Origin: Streptomyces adelaidensis
GTDB lineage: Bacteria; Actinomycetota; Actinomycetes; Streptomycetales; Streptomycetaceae
Assembly (NCBI RefSeq): GCF_016598475.1
Contig: NZ_JAEMUX010000007.1
Location: 124,001-188,000, forward strand
Direction: 5' to 3'
Length of the DNA: 64,000 nucleotides
Shown here: positions 8,602 to 16,985 of the stretch, piece by piece
Numbering within the stretch: position 1 is the first letter of the stretch
How the letters are laid out: every line of letters starts with the position of its first letter
Program-made: the position numbers and the translations under genes
The notes under the pieces: model-generated
Told to the model about the DNA's origin: nothing
The model's input: only the letters and a program-made list of their open reading frames with translations
Database searches by the model: none

Positions 8602-8624
8602 TTGTCAGTGGCTGCCTCTACGGT
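8602..8624 (+). promoter_or_regulatory. PafBC/ClpR-type (LexA-independent) DNA-damage promoter, exact consensus match
   Basis: TTGTCAGTG at 8602-8610, exactly 8 bp, then TACGGT at 8619-8624. This matches TTGTCRGTG-N8-TANNNT, the RecA-NDp type motif known in mycobacteria and Streptomyces for LexA-independent damage-induced genes, at every fixed position. It lies 39 bp upstream of the ATG at 8664. Its TGTCAGTGG forms an inverted repeat with CCACTGACA at 8542-8550. Confidence 0.75.
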
Positions 8625-8663
8625 TTTTCGTGGCACAGCGAGTGCCCGACGGGAGGGAGACCC

Positions 8664-8990
8664 ATGTACCGGCAAGGAGACGTCCTCATCGCGCCGCTGG
8701 CAAAGAGCGCGGTACCCGACACGGCACGTGACGCCGTGTCGGAACCGCGCGACGAGCGCGGAAGGCTCGTCCTCGCCCTCGGCGAGGTCACCGGCCACGC
8801 CCACGCCGTGGTCGGCCCCGGCCGCCTCATCCGGGAGGCGAGCGTCTTCGGGCCGATGCTGCTGCACGTGCCCGACGGCGCCCGCGTCGTCCACGAGGAG
8901 CACGCGGCCATCTCCCTGCCCAAGGGCTGGTACCGGGTCGTACGGCAGCGGGAGTACGTACCGGGCTCGGTGCGGATCGTCGCCGACTGA
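8664..8990 (+). CDS. Small conserved protein with GEVTGHAH and HEEH motifs
   Basis: 108-residue soluble protein of a conserved but functionally unassigned type. Two His clusters stand out: GEVTGHAHAVV (about residues 39-49) and HEEHAAISLPKGWYRVVRQREY (about 77-98; the HEEH and the QREY are the parts I recognise). Their spacing suggests a small beta-barrel or metal site, but no catalytic role can be named. The ATG at 8664 has a strong ribosome site (GGGAGGGA, 8651-8658) and follows the damage-type promoter. It is followed 127 bp downstream by the DUF6745 gene on the same strand. Confidence 0.85.
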   Translation: MYRQGDVLIAPLAKSAVPDTARDAVSEPRDERGRLVLALGEVTGHAHAVVGPGRLIREASVFGPMLLHVPDGARVVHEEHAAISLPKGWYRVVRQREYVPGSVRIVAD

Positions 8991-9117
8991 GACCGCGGGG
9001 GGCCGTGGGACGAGGCGATCGCGTGCCGCCACCGGGGGAGGGCGCGCGGACGCGGGGGAGGGCGGCTGTGGCGTACGGCGGCCGCCGGGACAGGCATCGA
9101 GATCCAGGAGGAACGGC

Positions 9118-10143
9118 GTGACGGAACAGGCGAGTTGGCGGGCGGTGGCGGCGGCCACGGGTGAGGGCGACCGGGCGCGGACCGAAGCGGGCGTACGACT
9201 CGCCTACCGGCAGGCGGGACCGCGGGAGCCCGAGCGGATCGTGTGGGCCCGCTCACCCCTGGAGGCGGTACGCCTGCTGTCGGGTGCGCCGGCGCAGGAC
9301 GGCGAGGCGCTGCCGGCGACCGGGGCGAGCGTTCGCGACGCCGTCCGCAACAGACCCGTCGCGGCCGAACGCGCCCGGCTGCACACCCTGCTGGGCCCCA
9401 CGGGCTGGAGCGACCACTGGCGTGCGACGGGCGCAGACCTGTGGGAGACCACCCGCCCGCTCGTCGACCGCGTCCGCACCGGCATCGTCGAGGCCCTGGC
9501 CCCCGCAGACCGCCAGGAGGAGACCCGAATCCGGCTCCTCCTCCTGGACGCGGTCCTCGGCCAGCACGACGCGGCCTGGCTGTGCCCCTTCGACGACACC
9601 ACCGGCCTCGAAGGACTGACCGAGGTGGTCCGCACGGCCGGCTGGTGGTGGCCGTACGAGAACATCGCGGTCGTCGCCGAGCGGCCCACCGAGCTCCACC
9701 GGGACGAGGCCGGCCGCCTGGACCGCGGCGACGGCCCCGCGCTCGCCCACTCCGACGGCTTCGCCCTGCACGCCTGGCGCGGCCTCCCCGTCCCCGGCGA
9801 ATTCCTCGACCGGCTGGGCACGCTGACACCCGAGGACATCCGCACGGAGGAGAACGCGGAGCTGCGCCGCGTGATGCTGGAGTACTACGGCTACGACCGC
9901 TACCTGGAGGAGTCCGGGGCGAAGCCGGTGCACCGCGACAAGACGGGCGTGCTGTGGCGGACAGCCCTGCCCGGCGACGAGGACGTGGTGATGGTGGAGG
10001 TCGTCAACTCCACCCCGGAGCCGGACGGCACGAGCCGTACGTACTGGCTGCGGGTGCCGCCCACGACGGTGACCGCCCGCGAGGGAGTGGCCTGGACGTT
10101 CGGCCTGAGCGCCGAGGCGTACGAGCCGCTGCGGCAGACCTGA
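9118..10143 (+). CDS. DUF6745 domain protein
   Basis: 341-residue soluble protein whose second half matches my recollection of DUF6745: the stretch WWWPYENIAVVAERP, the HSDGFALHAWRGLPVP segment, EYYGYDRYL and the closing EGVAWTFGL. No catalytic motif is recognised and no function is assigned. The GTG at 9118 is preceded by AGGAGGAA (9107-9112) and begins VTEQASWRAVAAAT; the same frame is open further upstream but without family-like sequence. It probably shares the damage-type promoter with the small protein upstream. Confidence 0.85.
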   Translation: MTEQASWRAVAAATGEGDRARTEAGVRLAYRQAGPREPERIVWARSPLEAVRLLSGAPAQDGEALPATGASVRDAVRNRPVAAERARLHTLLGPTGWSDHWRATGADLWETTRPLVDRVRTGIVEALAPADRQEETRIRLLLLDAVLGQHDAAWLCPFDDTTGLEGLTEVVRTAGWWWPYENIAVVAERPTELHRDEAGRLDRGDGPALAHSDGFALHAWRGLPVPGEFLDRLGTLTPEDIRTEENAELRRVMLEYYGYDRYLEESGAKPVHRDKTGVLWRTALPGDEDVVMVEVVNSTPEPDGTSRTYWLRVPPTTVTAREGVAWTFGLSAEAYEPLRQT

Positions 10144-10162
10144 GCGTCACCGCCCTCGCGGG

Positions 10163-10783
10163 TCATTCGAACCGTGAGGTGTCGCCCGCGCCCTTGCGGA
10201 TGATCTCGGCCTCACCGCTGGAGAAGTCGATGACGGTCGTCGGTTCCGTGCCGCAGTCCCCGGAGTCCACCACCGCGTCGACCAGGTAGTCCAGGCGCTC
10301 CTTGATCTCCCAGCCCTGGGTCAGCGGCTCCTCCTCGTCGGGCAGCAGCAGGGTGCTGGAGACGAGGGGCTCGCCGAGCTCCGCGAGCAGGGCCTGCGCC
10401 ACCCGGTGGTCGGGGATGCGCACCCCGACGGTCTTCTTCTTGGGGTGCAGGAGCTTGCGGGGCACCTCCCTCGTCGCGGGGAGGATGAAGGTGTAACTGC
10501 CGGGCGTCGACGCCTTCACGGCGCGGAACACGTCGTTGTCGACATGCACGAACTGGCCCAGCTGCGCGAAGTTCTCGCACACCAGGGTGAAGTGGTGACG
10601 GTCGTCGAGCTGCCGGATCGAACGGATCCGCTCGATGCCGTCACGACTGCCCAGCTGGCACCCCAGCGCGAAGCAGGAGTCCGTCGGATACGCGATGAGC
10701 CCGCCCTGCCGGACACTGTCGGCCACCTGACCGATGGCACGCGGCTGGGGATTCTCGGGATGCACGTCGAAGTACTTGGCCAT
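10163..10783 (-). CDS. L-threonylcarbamoyladenylate synthase-family protein (YciO type)
   Basis: Sua5/YciO/YrdC-fold protein, 206 aa. The true Sua5/TsaC enzymes make threonylcarbamoyl-AMP for t6A tRNA modification. This one resembles the YciO branch, whose exact role is less clear. Fold landmarks are GGLIAYPTDSCFALGCQ (residues about 28-44), PGSYTFILPATREVP and VGVRIPDHRVAQALL. The start MAKYFDVHPENPQPR is typical of YciO. It ends 19 bp from the convergent DUF6745 gene and is monocistronic. Confidence 0.9.
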   Translation of the reverse strand: MAKYFDVHPENPQPRAIGQVADSVRQGGLIAYPTDSCFALGCQLGSRDGIERIRSIRQLDDRHHFTLVCENFAQLGQFVHVDNDVFRAVKASTPGSYTFILPATREVPRKLLHPKKKTVGVRIPDHRVAQALLAELGEPLVSSTLLLPDEEEPLTQGWEIKERLDYLVDAVVDSGDCGTEPTTVIDFSSGEAEIIRKGAGDTSRFE

Positions 10784-10825
10784 TGACCGAGCTTATGCCT
10801 TCAAGAGTCCCACGCCTCGTCATGG

Positions 10826-10890
10826 GGCCGCAGGCCCCTGAAAGGGGCGCGGGGAACTGCGCGACCAGCCACGACCAACCCGCGGCCGGA
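10826..10890. repeat. Streptomyces dispersed intergenic repeat-like sequence
   Basis: The segment containing AAAGGGGCGCGGGGAACTGC followed by GCGACCAGCCACGACC and a CCGCGGCCGG tail resembles a short sequence I have seen scattered between genes in many Streptomyces genomes. It lies between two minus-strand genes and includes the small inverted repeat AGGCCCCTGAAAGGGGC. Mobility or function is not evident. Confidence 0.55.
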
Positions 10891-10926
10891 CAACGGTCGC
10901 ACAGTCCCCCACCCCTCAGCGGAGCG

Positions 10927-12291
10927 TTACGCGCCACTCTCCCGCAGCATGTCCTCGCGCTCGACGAGCTTCACCCGCGCGCGGCCCTGCGACTCGCCCA
11001 GCGCCTTCTCGGCCGCGTCGAGCTTGTACCAGCCCTCCCACGTGGTGAAGCGGACGTTCCGCTCAGTGAAGAAGGCGTCGACGGCCTCCGGCGCGGGCGC
11101 GGAGGGCTCGTGCAGCCGGCCGTTCGCGAAGTCGGCCAGCAGGTTGGAGACGGTCTCGTTGGCGTCGCCCTTGGTGTGGCCGATGAGACCCACCGGGCCA
11201 CGCCGGATCCAGCCGGTGACGTACGTCGACTGCAGGTGCGCGCCGGTCTCCTCGATGACCCGGCCGCCCTCGTCGGGGACGGTGCCCGAGTCGACGTCCC
11301 AGGGCAGCTTGGGCAGCCTGTCCGACAGGTAGCCGACCGCGCGGTAGATCCCGGTGATGTCCCAGTCCTTGAACTCACCGGTGCCCTTGACGTTGCCGGT
11401 GCCGTCGAGGGCCGTGCGCTCGGTGCGCAGGCCGACGACCTTGCCGTCCTCGCCGAGGATCTCGGTGGGCGACTCGAAGAAGTGCAGGAACAGCTTGTGC
11501 GGGCGGTCGCCGGTGTCGCGGATCGCCCAGTTCTCCAGGGTCTTGGCGACCATGTCGGCCTGCTTGTTGCCGCGCCGGGTCGCGATCGAGCCCTCGTCGT
11601 AGTCGATGTCCTCGGGGTCGACGATGACCTCGATGTCGGGGGAGTGGTCCAGCTCCCGCAGCTCCATCGGCGAGAACTTCGCCTGCGCCGGGCCGCGGCG
11701 GCCGAAGACGTGGACCTCCAGCGCCTTGTTGGCCTTCAGACCGTCGTAGACGTTCGCCGGGATCTCGGTCGGCAGCAGCTCGTCGGCCGTCTTGGCGAGG
11801 ATGCGGGCCACGTCGAGCGCGACGTTGCCCACCCCGAGCACGGCGACCTTCTCGGCCTCCAGGGGCCAGGTGCGCGGGACGTCCGGGTGACCGTCGTACC
11901 AGGAGACGAAGTCGGCGGCGCCGTACGAGCCGTCGAGGTCGACGCCCGGGATGTCGAGCGCCCGGTCGGCCGTCGCGCCCGTGGAGAAGACCACGGCGTC
12001 GTAGAACGCCCGCAGGTCGTCCAGGTTGATGTCCGTCGGGTAGTCGACGTTGCCGAAGAGACGGATCTGTGGCTTGTCGAGAACCTGGTGCAGGGCCGTG
12101 ATGATGCCCTTGATGCGGGGGTGGTCGGGGGCCACGCCGTAACGGATCAGTCCGAACGGCGCGGGCATCCGCTCGAAGAGGTCGATGGACACACCGGGCT
12201 CGGTGGCCACGTCGGACTTCAGCAGCGCGTCGGCGGCGTAGATCCCGGCGGGTCCGGCTCCGACAATGGCTACCCGCAGAGGGCGGGGCAT
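10927..12291 (-). CDS. fprA: Ferredoxin-NADP+ reductase of the FprA/adrenodoxin reductase type
   Basis: FAD/NADP-dependent flavoprotein of the adrenodoxin reductase family (mycobacterial FprA type) that passes electrons from NADPH to ferredoxin. FAD-binding Rossmann motif VAIVGAGPAGIYAA (about residues 6-19), NADP-binding segment VLGVGNVALDVARIL (about 150-164) and the C-terminal GWIRRGPVGLIGHTKGDA are all present. 454 aa is the family length. ATG at 12291 (MPRPLRVAIVG) is chosen because the FAD motif starts immediately; a longer frame to 12414 has no family character and runs through a likely iron box. Natural partners for P450 systems, though not linked to the P450 operon here. Confidence 0.93.
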   Translation of the reverse strand: MPRPLRVAIVGAGPAGIYAADALLKSDVATEPGVSIDLFERMPAPFGLIRYGVAPDHPRIKGIITALHQVLDKPQIRLFGNVDYPTDINLDDLRAFYDAVVFSTGATADRALDIPGVDLDGSYGAADFVSWYDGHPDVPRTWPLEAEKVAVLGVGNVALDVARILAKTADELLPTEIPANVYDGLKANKALEVHVFGRRGPAQAKFSPMELRELDHSPDIEVIVDPEDIDYDEGSIATRRGNKQADMVAKTLENWAIRDTGDRPHKLFLHFFESPTEILGEDGKVVGLRTERTALDGTGNVKGTGEFKDWDITGIYRAVGYLSDRLPKLPWDVDSGTVPDEGGRVIEETGAHLQSTYVTGWIRRGPVGLIGHTKGDANETVSNLLADFANGRLHEPSAPAPEAVDAFFTERNVRFTTWEGWYKLDAAEKALGESQGRARVKLVEREDMLRESGA

Positions 12292-12336
12292 GTTCAGGTT
12301 CCCTTCGAGTGGAGACAAGCGACTCGTCGGCAACCC

Positions 12337-12355
12337 TAAACTAAGGCAACCCTTA
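12337..12355. promoter_or_regulatory. Possible DtxR/DmdR iron box
   Basis: The reverse strand of this 19-bp stretch reads TAAGGGTTGCCTTAGTTTA. It agrees with the actinobacterial iron box TTAGGTTAGCCTAACCTAA at 12 of 19 positions, including the central GCCT. It sits 46 bp upstream of the reductase start, a normal operator position. Confidence 0.4.
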
Positions 12356-12506
12356 CCAGGTACGCGGGTCGGGTCTATGACCTCATAAGGCGATCTTATG
12401 CCATGCGGGCGCATGGGCGGACGGTGGGGAAGGGGCCCTGATCCGTCGTGGACACCGGCGTCGGCGCGATGGGTTTGCCCGGGCGGCGAACGGCAACGCG
12501 GTTCCC

Positions 12507-12956
12507 ATGAGCCGAACGAACAAGGACCCCCGAGAGAACACCGCGCCCGCCGAGACGGCCGCGGCCAAGGCCCGCCGGACCACCGACCGGGCGACGGCCC
12601 CGGCCACCGAGTCCGCGAAGACGGCCGCCATCAAGATGGACGACACGGCGACGGTCACCAAGGCCGGCGCCGGACGCGCGGCCGACACGACGAAGCGCGC
12701 GGTCGACAGTACGAGCAGTGCCGTGCACAGCGCGGTCAAGGGCGTCGAGGCGGGTCGCCAGGCGGTCGTCCAGGCCTCCGGCCAGGTCGCCGCCACCGCG
12801 AAGACGGCTGTGACCGTCCTCGCCCACCGCAAGTTCGTCGCCGCCGGCGTGGGCGCGGGCCTGACCGCGCTGACCGCAGCCTCCTACGTGGCCGGCCGCC
12901 GCGCCGAACGCCATGTGCACGGCCCGCTCACCCGCCTCACGGGCGGACGCATCTGA
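12507..12956 (+). CDS. Ala/Thr/Lys-rich hypothetical protein with a C-terminal hydrophobic segment
   Basis: 149-residue protein, not recognised. The first 110 residues are rich in Ala, Thr, Lys and Val with amphipathic helical periodicity (AAAKARRTTDRATAPATE; VKGVEAGRQAVVQASGQVA), reminiscent of LEA or apolipoprotein-like helical proteins. Residues about 112-132 (KFVAAGVGAGLTALTAASYV) could be one membrane helix, followed by a basic tail. The ribosome site is weak. It ends before a strong hairpin that would stop both it and the convergent aldo/keto reductase gene. The opposite-strand open frames here look like shadows. Confidence 0.65.
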   Translation: MSRTNKDPRENTAPAETAAAKARRTTDRATAPATESAKTAAIKMDDTATVTKAGAGRAADTTKRAVDSTSSAVHSAVKGVEAGRQAVVQASGQVAATAKTAVTVLAHRKFVAAGVGAGLTALTAASYVAGRRAERHVHGPLTRLTGGRI

Positions 12957-13006
12957 CCCGCCCACCGCGTCCTCGGAGCTGACCCGCCCACCGTGCCGTC
13001 GGAGCA

Positions 13007-13047
13007 GTCGCGCGGGAAGCGCCACGACCGGCCGCTTCCCGCGCGAC
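13007..13047. terminator. Bidirectional hairpin terminator
   Basis: Perfect 15-bp stem: GTCGCGCGGGAAGCG (13007-13021) pairs with CGCTTCCCGCGCGAC (13033-13047) around an 11-nt loop. It lies between two convergent genes. It has no U-tract, as is usual in Streptomyces. Confidence 0.85.
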
Positions 13048-13069
13048 TTCAGGGGCGGCGCCGCCGGAC

Positions 13070-14053
13070 CTACCAGCGGCTCTCCACCTGCTCCTTGATG
13101 CGCCGGTCGTACAGCTCCCGGATCGCCGTGAGCGTCTCCTCGGACAGTGCGGGCAGCGCGGCGGCGGCCGCGTTGGCGCGGGCCTGCTCGGGGTTGCGGG
13201 CCCCGGGGATCACGGTCGTGACACCCGCCAGCTGGATGATCCAGCGCAACGCCAGCTGGGCCGGGGTGAAGCCCTCGGGCGCGAGCGCGGCGAACTCGAC
13301 GGCCGCCTCGACGCCCGTCCCGTAGTCGACACCGGAGAACGTCTCGCCCTGGTCGAAGGACTCACCGTGCCGGTTGTAGGTGCGGTGGTCGTTCTCCGCG
13401 AAGACCGTGTCCTTGGTGTACCTGCCCGACAGCAGGCCCGAGGCCAGCGGCACGCGGGCGATGATCGCGACGCCCGCCTGCTCGGCGGCCGGGAGGACGT
13501 CGAGAAGCGGCTTCATACGGAACGGGTTGAGGATGATCTGCACGCTCGCCACGTTCGGCCGGGCGATCGCCGTCAGCGCCTCGGCGCAGGTCTCCACGCT
13601 GACGCCGTACGCGGCGACGCGCTCCTCCTCGACGAGGGTGTCGAGGGCGTCGAACACCTCGTCCGAGGAGTAGACGGGCGTGGGCGGGCAGTGCAGCTGG
13701 ACCAGGTCGAGGCGGTCGACGCCCAGGTTGCGGCGGGACCGGTCGTTCCAGTCCCGGAAGTTGTCGAGGACGTAGTTCTCGGGGATCTGGTCCACGCGAC
13801 GGCCCATCTTCGTCGCGACGAACACATCGAGTTCGGGCCTGCCGCGCAGGAACGTGGCGATGGTCTGTTCGCTGCGGCCGTCCCCGTACACGTCGGCCGT
13901 GTCGAAGAAGGTCACCCCCGACTCGACCGCCGCCTCCAGCACCGCCAGGGCTTCCTTCTCGTCGACGTCTCCCCAGTCGGCACCCAGCTGCCACGTGCCG
14001 AGACCGACCACGGACGCCTGCTGACCCGACCTACCGAATGCGCGTTCTTCCAT
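13070..14053 (-). CDS. Aldo/keto reductase
   Basis: NADPH-dependent aldo/keto reductase, cytoplasmic, 327 aa. The catalytic tetrad is visible: Asp and Tyr in FFDTADVYGDGRSEQT (about residues 49-64), Lys in VATKMGR (about 82) and His in LVQLHCPP (about 120). The NADP-binding C-terminal part includes TTVIPGARNPEQARANA. Substrate cannot be inferred; this branch is a common general oxidoreductase in actinomycetes. It appears monocistronic and shares a terminator hairpin with the convergent gene. Confidence 0.93.
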   Translation of the reverse strand: MEERAFGRSGQQASVVGLGTWQLGADWGDVDEKEALAVLEAAVESGVTFFDTADVYGDGRSEQTIATFLRGRPELDVFVATKMGRRVDQIPENYVLDNFRDWNDRSRRNLGVDRLDLVQLHCPPTPVYSSDEVFDALDTLVEEERVAAYGVSVETCAEALTAIARPNVASVQIILNPFRMKPLLDVLPAAEQAGVAIIARVPLASGLLSGRYTKDTVFAENDHRTYNRHGESFDQGETFSGVDYGTGVEAAVEFAALAPEGFTPAQLALRWIIQLAGVTTVIPGARNPEQARANAAAAALPALSEETLTAIRELYDRRIKEQVESRW

Positions 14054-14139
14054 GCCGTCAGTCTGTCATCCGCCCCGTACGGACACGGCAGCGACGGGAA
14101 GCCACTGCTCCGGCCCGCCGTGCCCGGCGGTGGCCGAGG

Positions 14140-15104
14140 TCAGTGCGGGAAGGCGCGGGGCTGGCGCTGCCGGGGCAGTTCGTCCCGGAACTCCTCGATG
14201 ACCGAGCTGATCTGCCGGGTGAGTTCGGTCTTCTCCAGCCGGTCGAGGTAGAGATTGCGGGCGGCGAGACCGACCGCGTCCACACAGAAGTACAGGGCCA
14301 TCAGCGGGTTGATGAACAGTTCGCCGTTCCGGGTCCGCTCGGTGAACCGGACATCGCCGAACTCGCCGCGCACGGCGGCCGCGACCGAGCCGTTGACGAT
14401 GCTCGGGTGGCTCGGAGTGCACCGCTGGGCGTGGGCAACCGCGTCCAGGTAGAGCGCCCCCTCGCGGCTGTCGCGCGGCAGTGAGAAGGCACCGAGGTAG
14501 GCGCCGTCACGCTCCAGCGCGGCCAGGTTCTCCAGGACCAGCGAGTGGTTGACCCGTGGTAGGCGTCCACACCGAAGCCGAGGCAGGCCACCAGCCGGTG
14601 CGGGACCTCGTCGAGGCCCGCGACGGCGCCCAGACTCGCCATGTCCTCCTCCGGCGTGCCCAGCCCGTGCTCGTCCCCGCGCATCAGGATGTCGGTGCCG
14701 CCGTCCACCAGGACCACGGCGTCCACCCCGCCGAGATGGTCCAGGAGCGCGCGGTAGGCGGCCCGTAGGGGCGTCACCCCCGTACGGGAGAGCGCGTACA
14801 CCGTGTCGGGCAGCCCGTGCAGGGCCAGCCACCGGGCGAGGGTCTGCTCGGGGAAGTAGTCGCCCCGGAACACGGTGTCCGGGCCGATGGCCGCCACGTC
14901 CGGCTCCAGCCACACGTCCGAGTCCAGGCCGTACAGATCGGCGAAGGAGAGGTTCGCGAGATGGACCTCCTTGCCCGCCGCCCGCAGGGCGAGGGCCAGC
15001 GGAAGACCGGCGTAGATGTCGAAGCCGCCACCGGCGCCGGCGACGAGTATCCGCCGCGCGTCGCTCAGTCGCGTGAAGAACGCGGGTTGCTGGAGGGAGA
15101 ACAC
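14140..15104 (-). pseudogene. DUF1152 protein gene interrupted by one frameshift
   Basis: Two overlapping reading frames together encode one DUF1152 protein. The first (from a GTG at 15104) runs from MFSLQQPAFFTRLSDARRIL through RLVACLGFGVDAYHG. The second continues with VNHSLVLENLAALERDG to QRQPRAFPH. The frame breaks at the CCC run 14553-14555; one extra C would restore it. DUF1152 proteins are uncharacterised Rossmann-like proteins, with a Gly-rich VAGAGGGFDIYAG start here. Either a real inactivating mutation or a homopolymer sequencing error. Confidence 0.85.
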
Positions 15105-15283
15105 CGGCGAAAGCTAGCAGGGCGGTGGGCGGGGCGCGCGTGATTGACCGATGCCGCCGATGTCGCGCAACGGCTGCCCCAGGTGTGCCACGACCTCGAA
15201 TTCCCCGGCGTACGACGGTGACGCGGGGCCGGGGAGCCGGTTACCGTACCGGGCAGTAACCGGACCGCACGCAGGAGGCCCTC

Positions 15284-16066
15284 ATGCCGCAGCTCGAAGT
15301 CGCCGGCGCCGCACTGACGTACGACGACGAGGGCCCCCGTGACGGCGGCGGGGTGCCCCTGGTGTTCGTCCACGGCTGGACCGCGAACCGGCACCGCTGG
15401 GACCACCAGGTGGCGCACTTCGCCGAGCGGCGGCGGGTGATCCGGCTCGACCTGCGCGGGCACGGCGAGAGCGGCGGCGCCGGCGTGCGGACGATAGCGG
15501 AGCTGGCCGAGGACATCCTCGCCCTGGTCGACCATCTGGAGATCGAGCGGTTCGTCCTCGTCGGTCACTCCATGGGCGGCATGATCTCCCAGACCATCAC
15601 CCTCGCCCACCCCGAGCGGGTGGAGCGCCTGGTGCTCGTCAACTCGATCGGCCGCATGACCTACAGCCGCGGCCGGGGCTTGCTCATGGCCGCCTCCACC
15701 CGCGTCCCCTTCAAGCTGTTCGTCGCCGCCAACATCCAGCGCGCCTTCGCCCCCGGCTACCCCCGCGAGCAGATCCGCGAGTACGTCCGCGCCTCCGCGG
15801 CCATCCCGCGCGAGGTCGTCATGCCCCTCTACGGGGCCATGCGCGACTTCGACGTCCTCGACCGCCTGGGCGAGATCCGCACCCCCACCCTCCTCGTCCA
15901 CGGCTACCACGACATCCAGTTGCCCGTCTCCCAGATGCTCCGCATGGCCAAGGCCTGTCCGGACGCCGAGGTCCGCATCCTCGACGCCGGACACGAACTC
16001 CCGGTGGAGAAGCCGGCCGAACTGACCGCCACACTCGACCGCTTCCTCAGCGGCGCCCGCGCCTGA
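15284..16066 (+). CDS. Alpha/beta-fold hydrolase
   Basis: 260-residue serine hydrolase of the alpha/beta-hydrolase fold. The oxyanion segment FVHGWTANRHRW (about residues 27-38), the nucleophile elbow GHSMGG (Ser near residue 96), an acid in HGYHDIQLPVSQ and the catalytic His in DAGHELPVEKP are present, so it should be active. It resembles the esterase/lactonase branch, but the substrate is not inferable. Start ATG with GGAGG 6 bp upstream. Monocistronic; ends 18 bp from the convergent membrane protein gene. Confidence 0.92.
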   Translation: MPQLEVAGAALTYDDEGPRDGGGVPLVFVHGWTANRHRWDHQVAHFAERRRVIRLDLRGHGESGGAGVRTIAELAEDILALVDHLEIERFVLVGHSMGGMISQTITLAHPERVERLVLVNSIGRMTYSRGRGLLMAASTRVPFKLFVAANIQRAFAPGYPREQIREYVRASAAIPREVVMPLYGAMRDFDVLDRLGEIRTPTLLVHGYHDIQLPVSQMLRMAKACPDAEVRILDAGHELPVEKPAELTATLDRFLSGARA

Positions 16067-16084
16067 CGCCCGGACCGGATGCGG

Positions 16085-16879
16085 TCAGGTCGCCTCGCGT
16101 GAGCGCGGCCTGTCCCGGTCGAGCGGACCGCCGAGGGACCGGAGCCGGCCGAGCACGGCGCCGACCACCGCCCGGGTCCTCGACAGCCGGCCGATGTCCG
16201 CGGCGAGCGACAGGGCCGCACCCGTCCAGGCGAAGCCGAAGGCCCAGACGGACAGCCACTCGCACAGATACAAGGGGGTGATCAGCCAGTCGTCGCCCAC
16301 CTCGGTCGCCGCCGCGGCCACGGCGAGCGCCATGAAGACGAGGATCAGCACACCGGCCGCCTTGTAGGGACGCCGTACGTACGACCGTTCCTCGAAGCCC
16401 GGGGCCCAGGACATGAGGAGACAGAAGAAGGCCATCGCGGTCAGCAGGGCGATGGCGAAGATCTGATGGAACACGGAGATCGTCTGCTGGCCCGCGTCGC
16501 CGCCGGAGCCCGGCGCGGTCGGGAAGAGGGCGACGCCCAGCGCGCAGCACCCGGCGATCGTGCCCATGACGTCGTTGACCGTGTCGAAGCGGTAGACGAT
16601 CAGGAAGATCCCGAGCGCGCACAGGGCGCCGACGAAGATGTCGCGGGTGCTGGTGTAGTACGCGCCGCTCATGGAACCGGGCCAGGCGTCCTCCCCGGTC
16701 CGGCCGCCGAGCCGCGCCGCGATCCAGTTGCCGGCCGGCAGCGCCAGGGGCAGCAGGACACCGATGATCCCGACGCCCAGGCGCAGCCGCATGACCGTCC
16801 GCGCGTCCTGGTCCCGCTGTCCGGCCGCCACCCTGTCCCGCAGGGGCATACGGGGGACGGCCCCGTCCGTTGCGCTCAC
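16085..16879 (-). CDS. Multi-pass membrane protein, DUF998-like
   Basis: 264-residue integral membrane protein with about six or seven hydrophobic helices (for example VGIIGVLLPLALPAG, IFVGALCALGIFLIVY, IAGCCALGVALFP, IFAIALLTAMAFFCLLM, AGVLILVFMALAVAAAA and LSVWAFGFAWTGAALSLA). A charged basic N-terminus and a C-terminus rich in Arg/Asp lie outside the membrane. The arrangement resembles DUF998-type proteins, but the family call is a guess. No active-site motif is evident. Divergent from nothing; separated by about 105 bp from the next minus-strand gene. Confidence 0.8.
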   Translation of the reverse strand: MSATDGAVPRMPLRDRVAAGQRDQDARTVMRLRLGVGIIGVLLPLALPAGNWIAARLGGRTGEDAWPGSMSGAYYTSTRDIFVGALCALGIFLIVYRFDTVNDVMGTIAGCCALGVALFPTAPGSGGDAGQQTISVFHQIFAIALLTAMAFFCLLMSWAPGFEERSYVRRPYKAAGVLILVFMALAVAAAATEVGDDWLITPLYLCEWLSVWAFGFAWTGAALSLAADIGRLSRTRAVVGAVLGRLRSLGGPLDRDRPRSREAT

Positions 16880-16985
16880 GAGCGCCTCCTCACCGAAACG
16901 CGCGAGGCGAAGGCGTGCCCGCCACCGGTCGATGTCCGCAAAAGGTCGAACGCAAACTCGAACAGCGGCCGGTGAGTTGGACGTG

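Noticed and set aside
12383..13025. Long minus-strand frames opposite the 12507-12956 gene
   Set aside because: They are shadows of a GC-rich codon pattern; the plus-strand frame has the better helical periodicity and a terminator after it.
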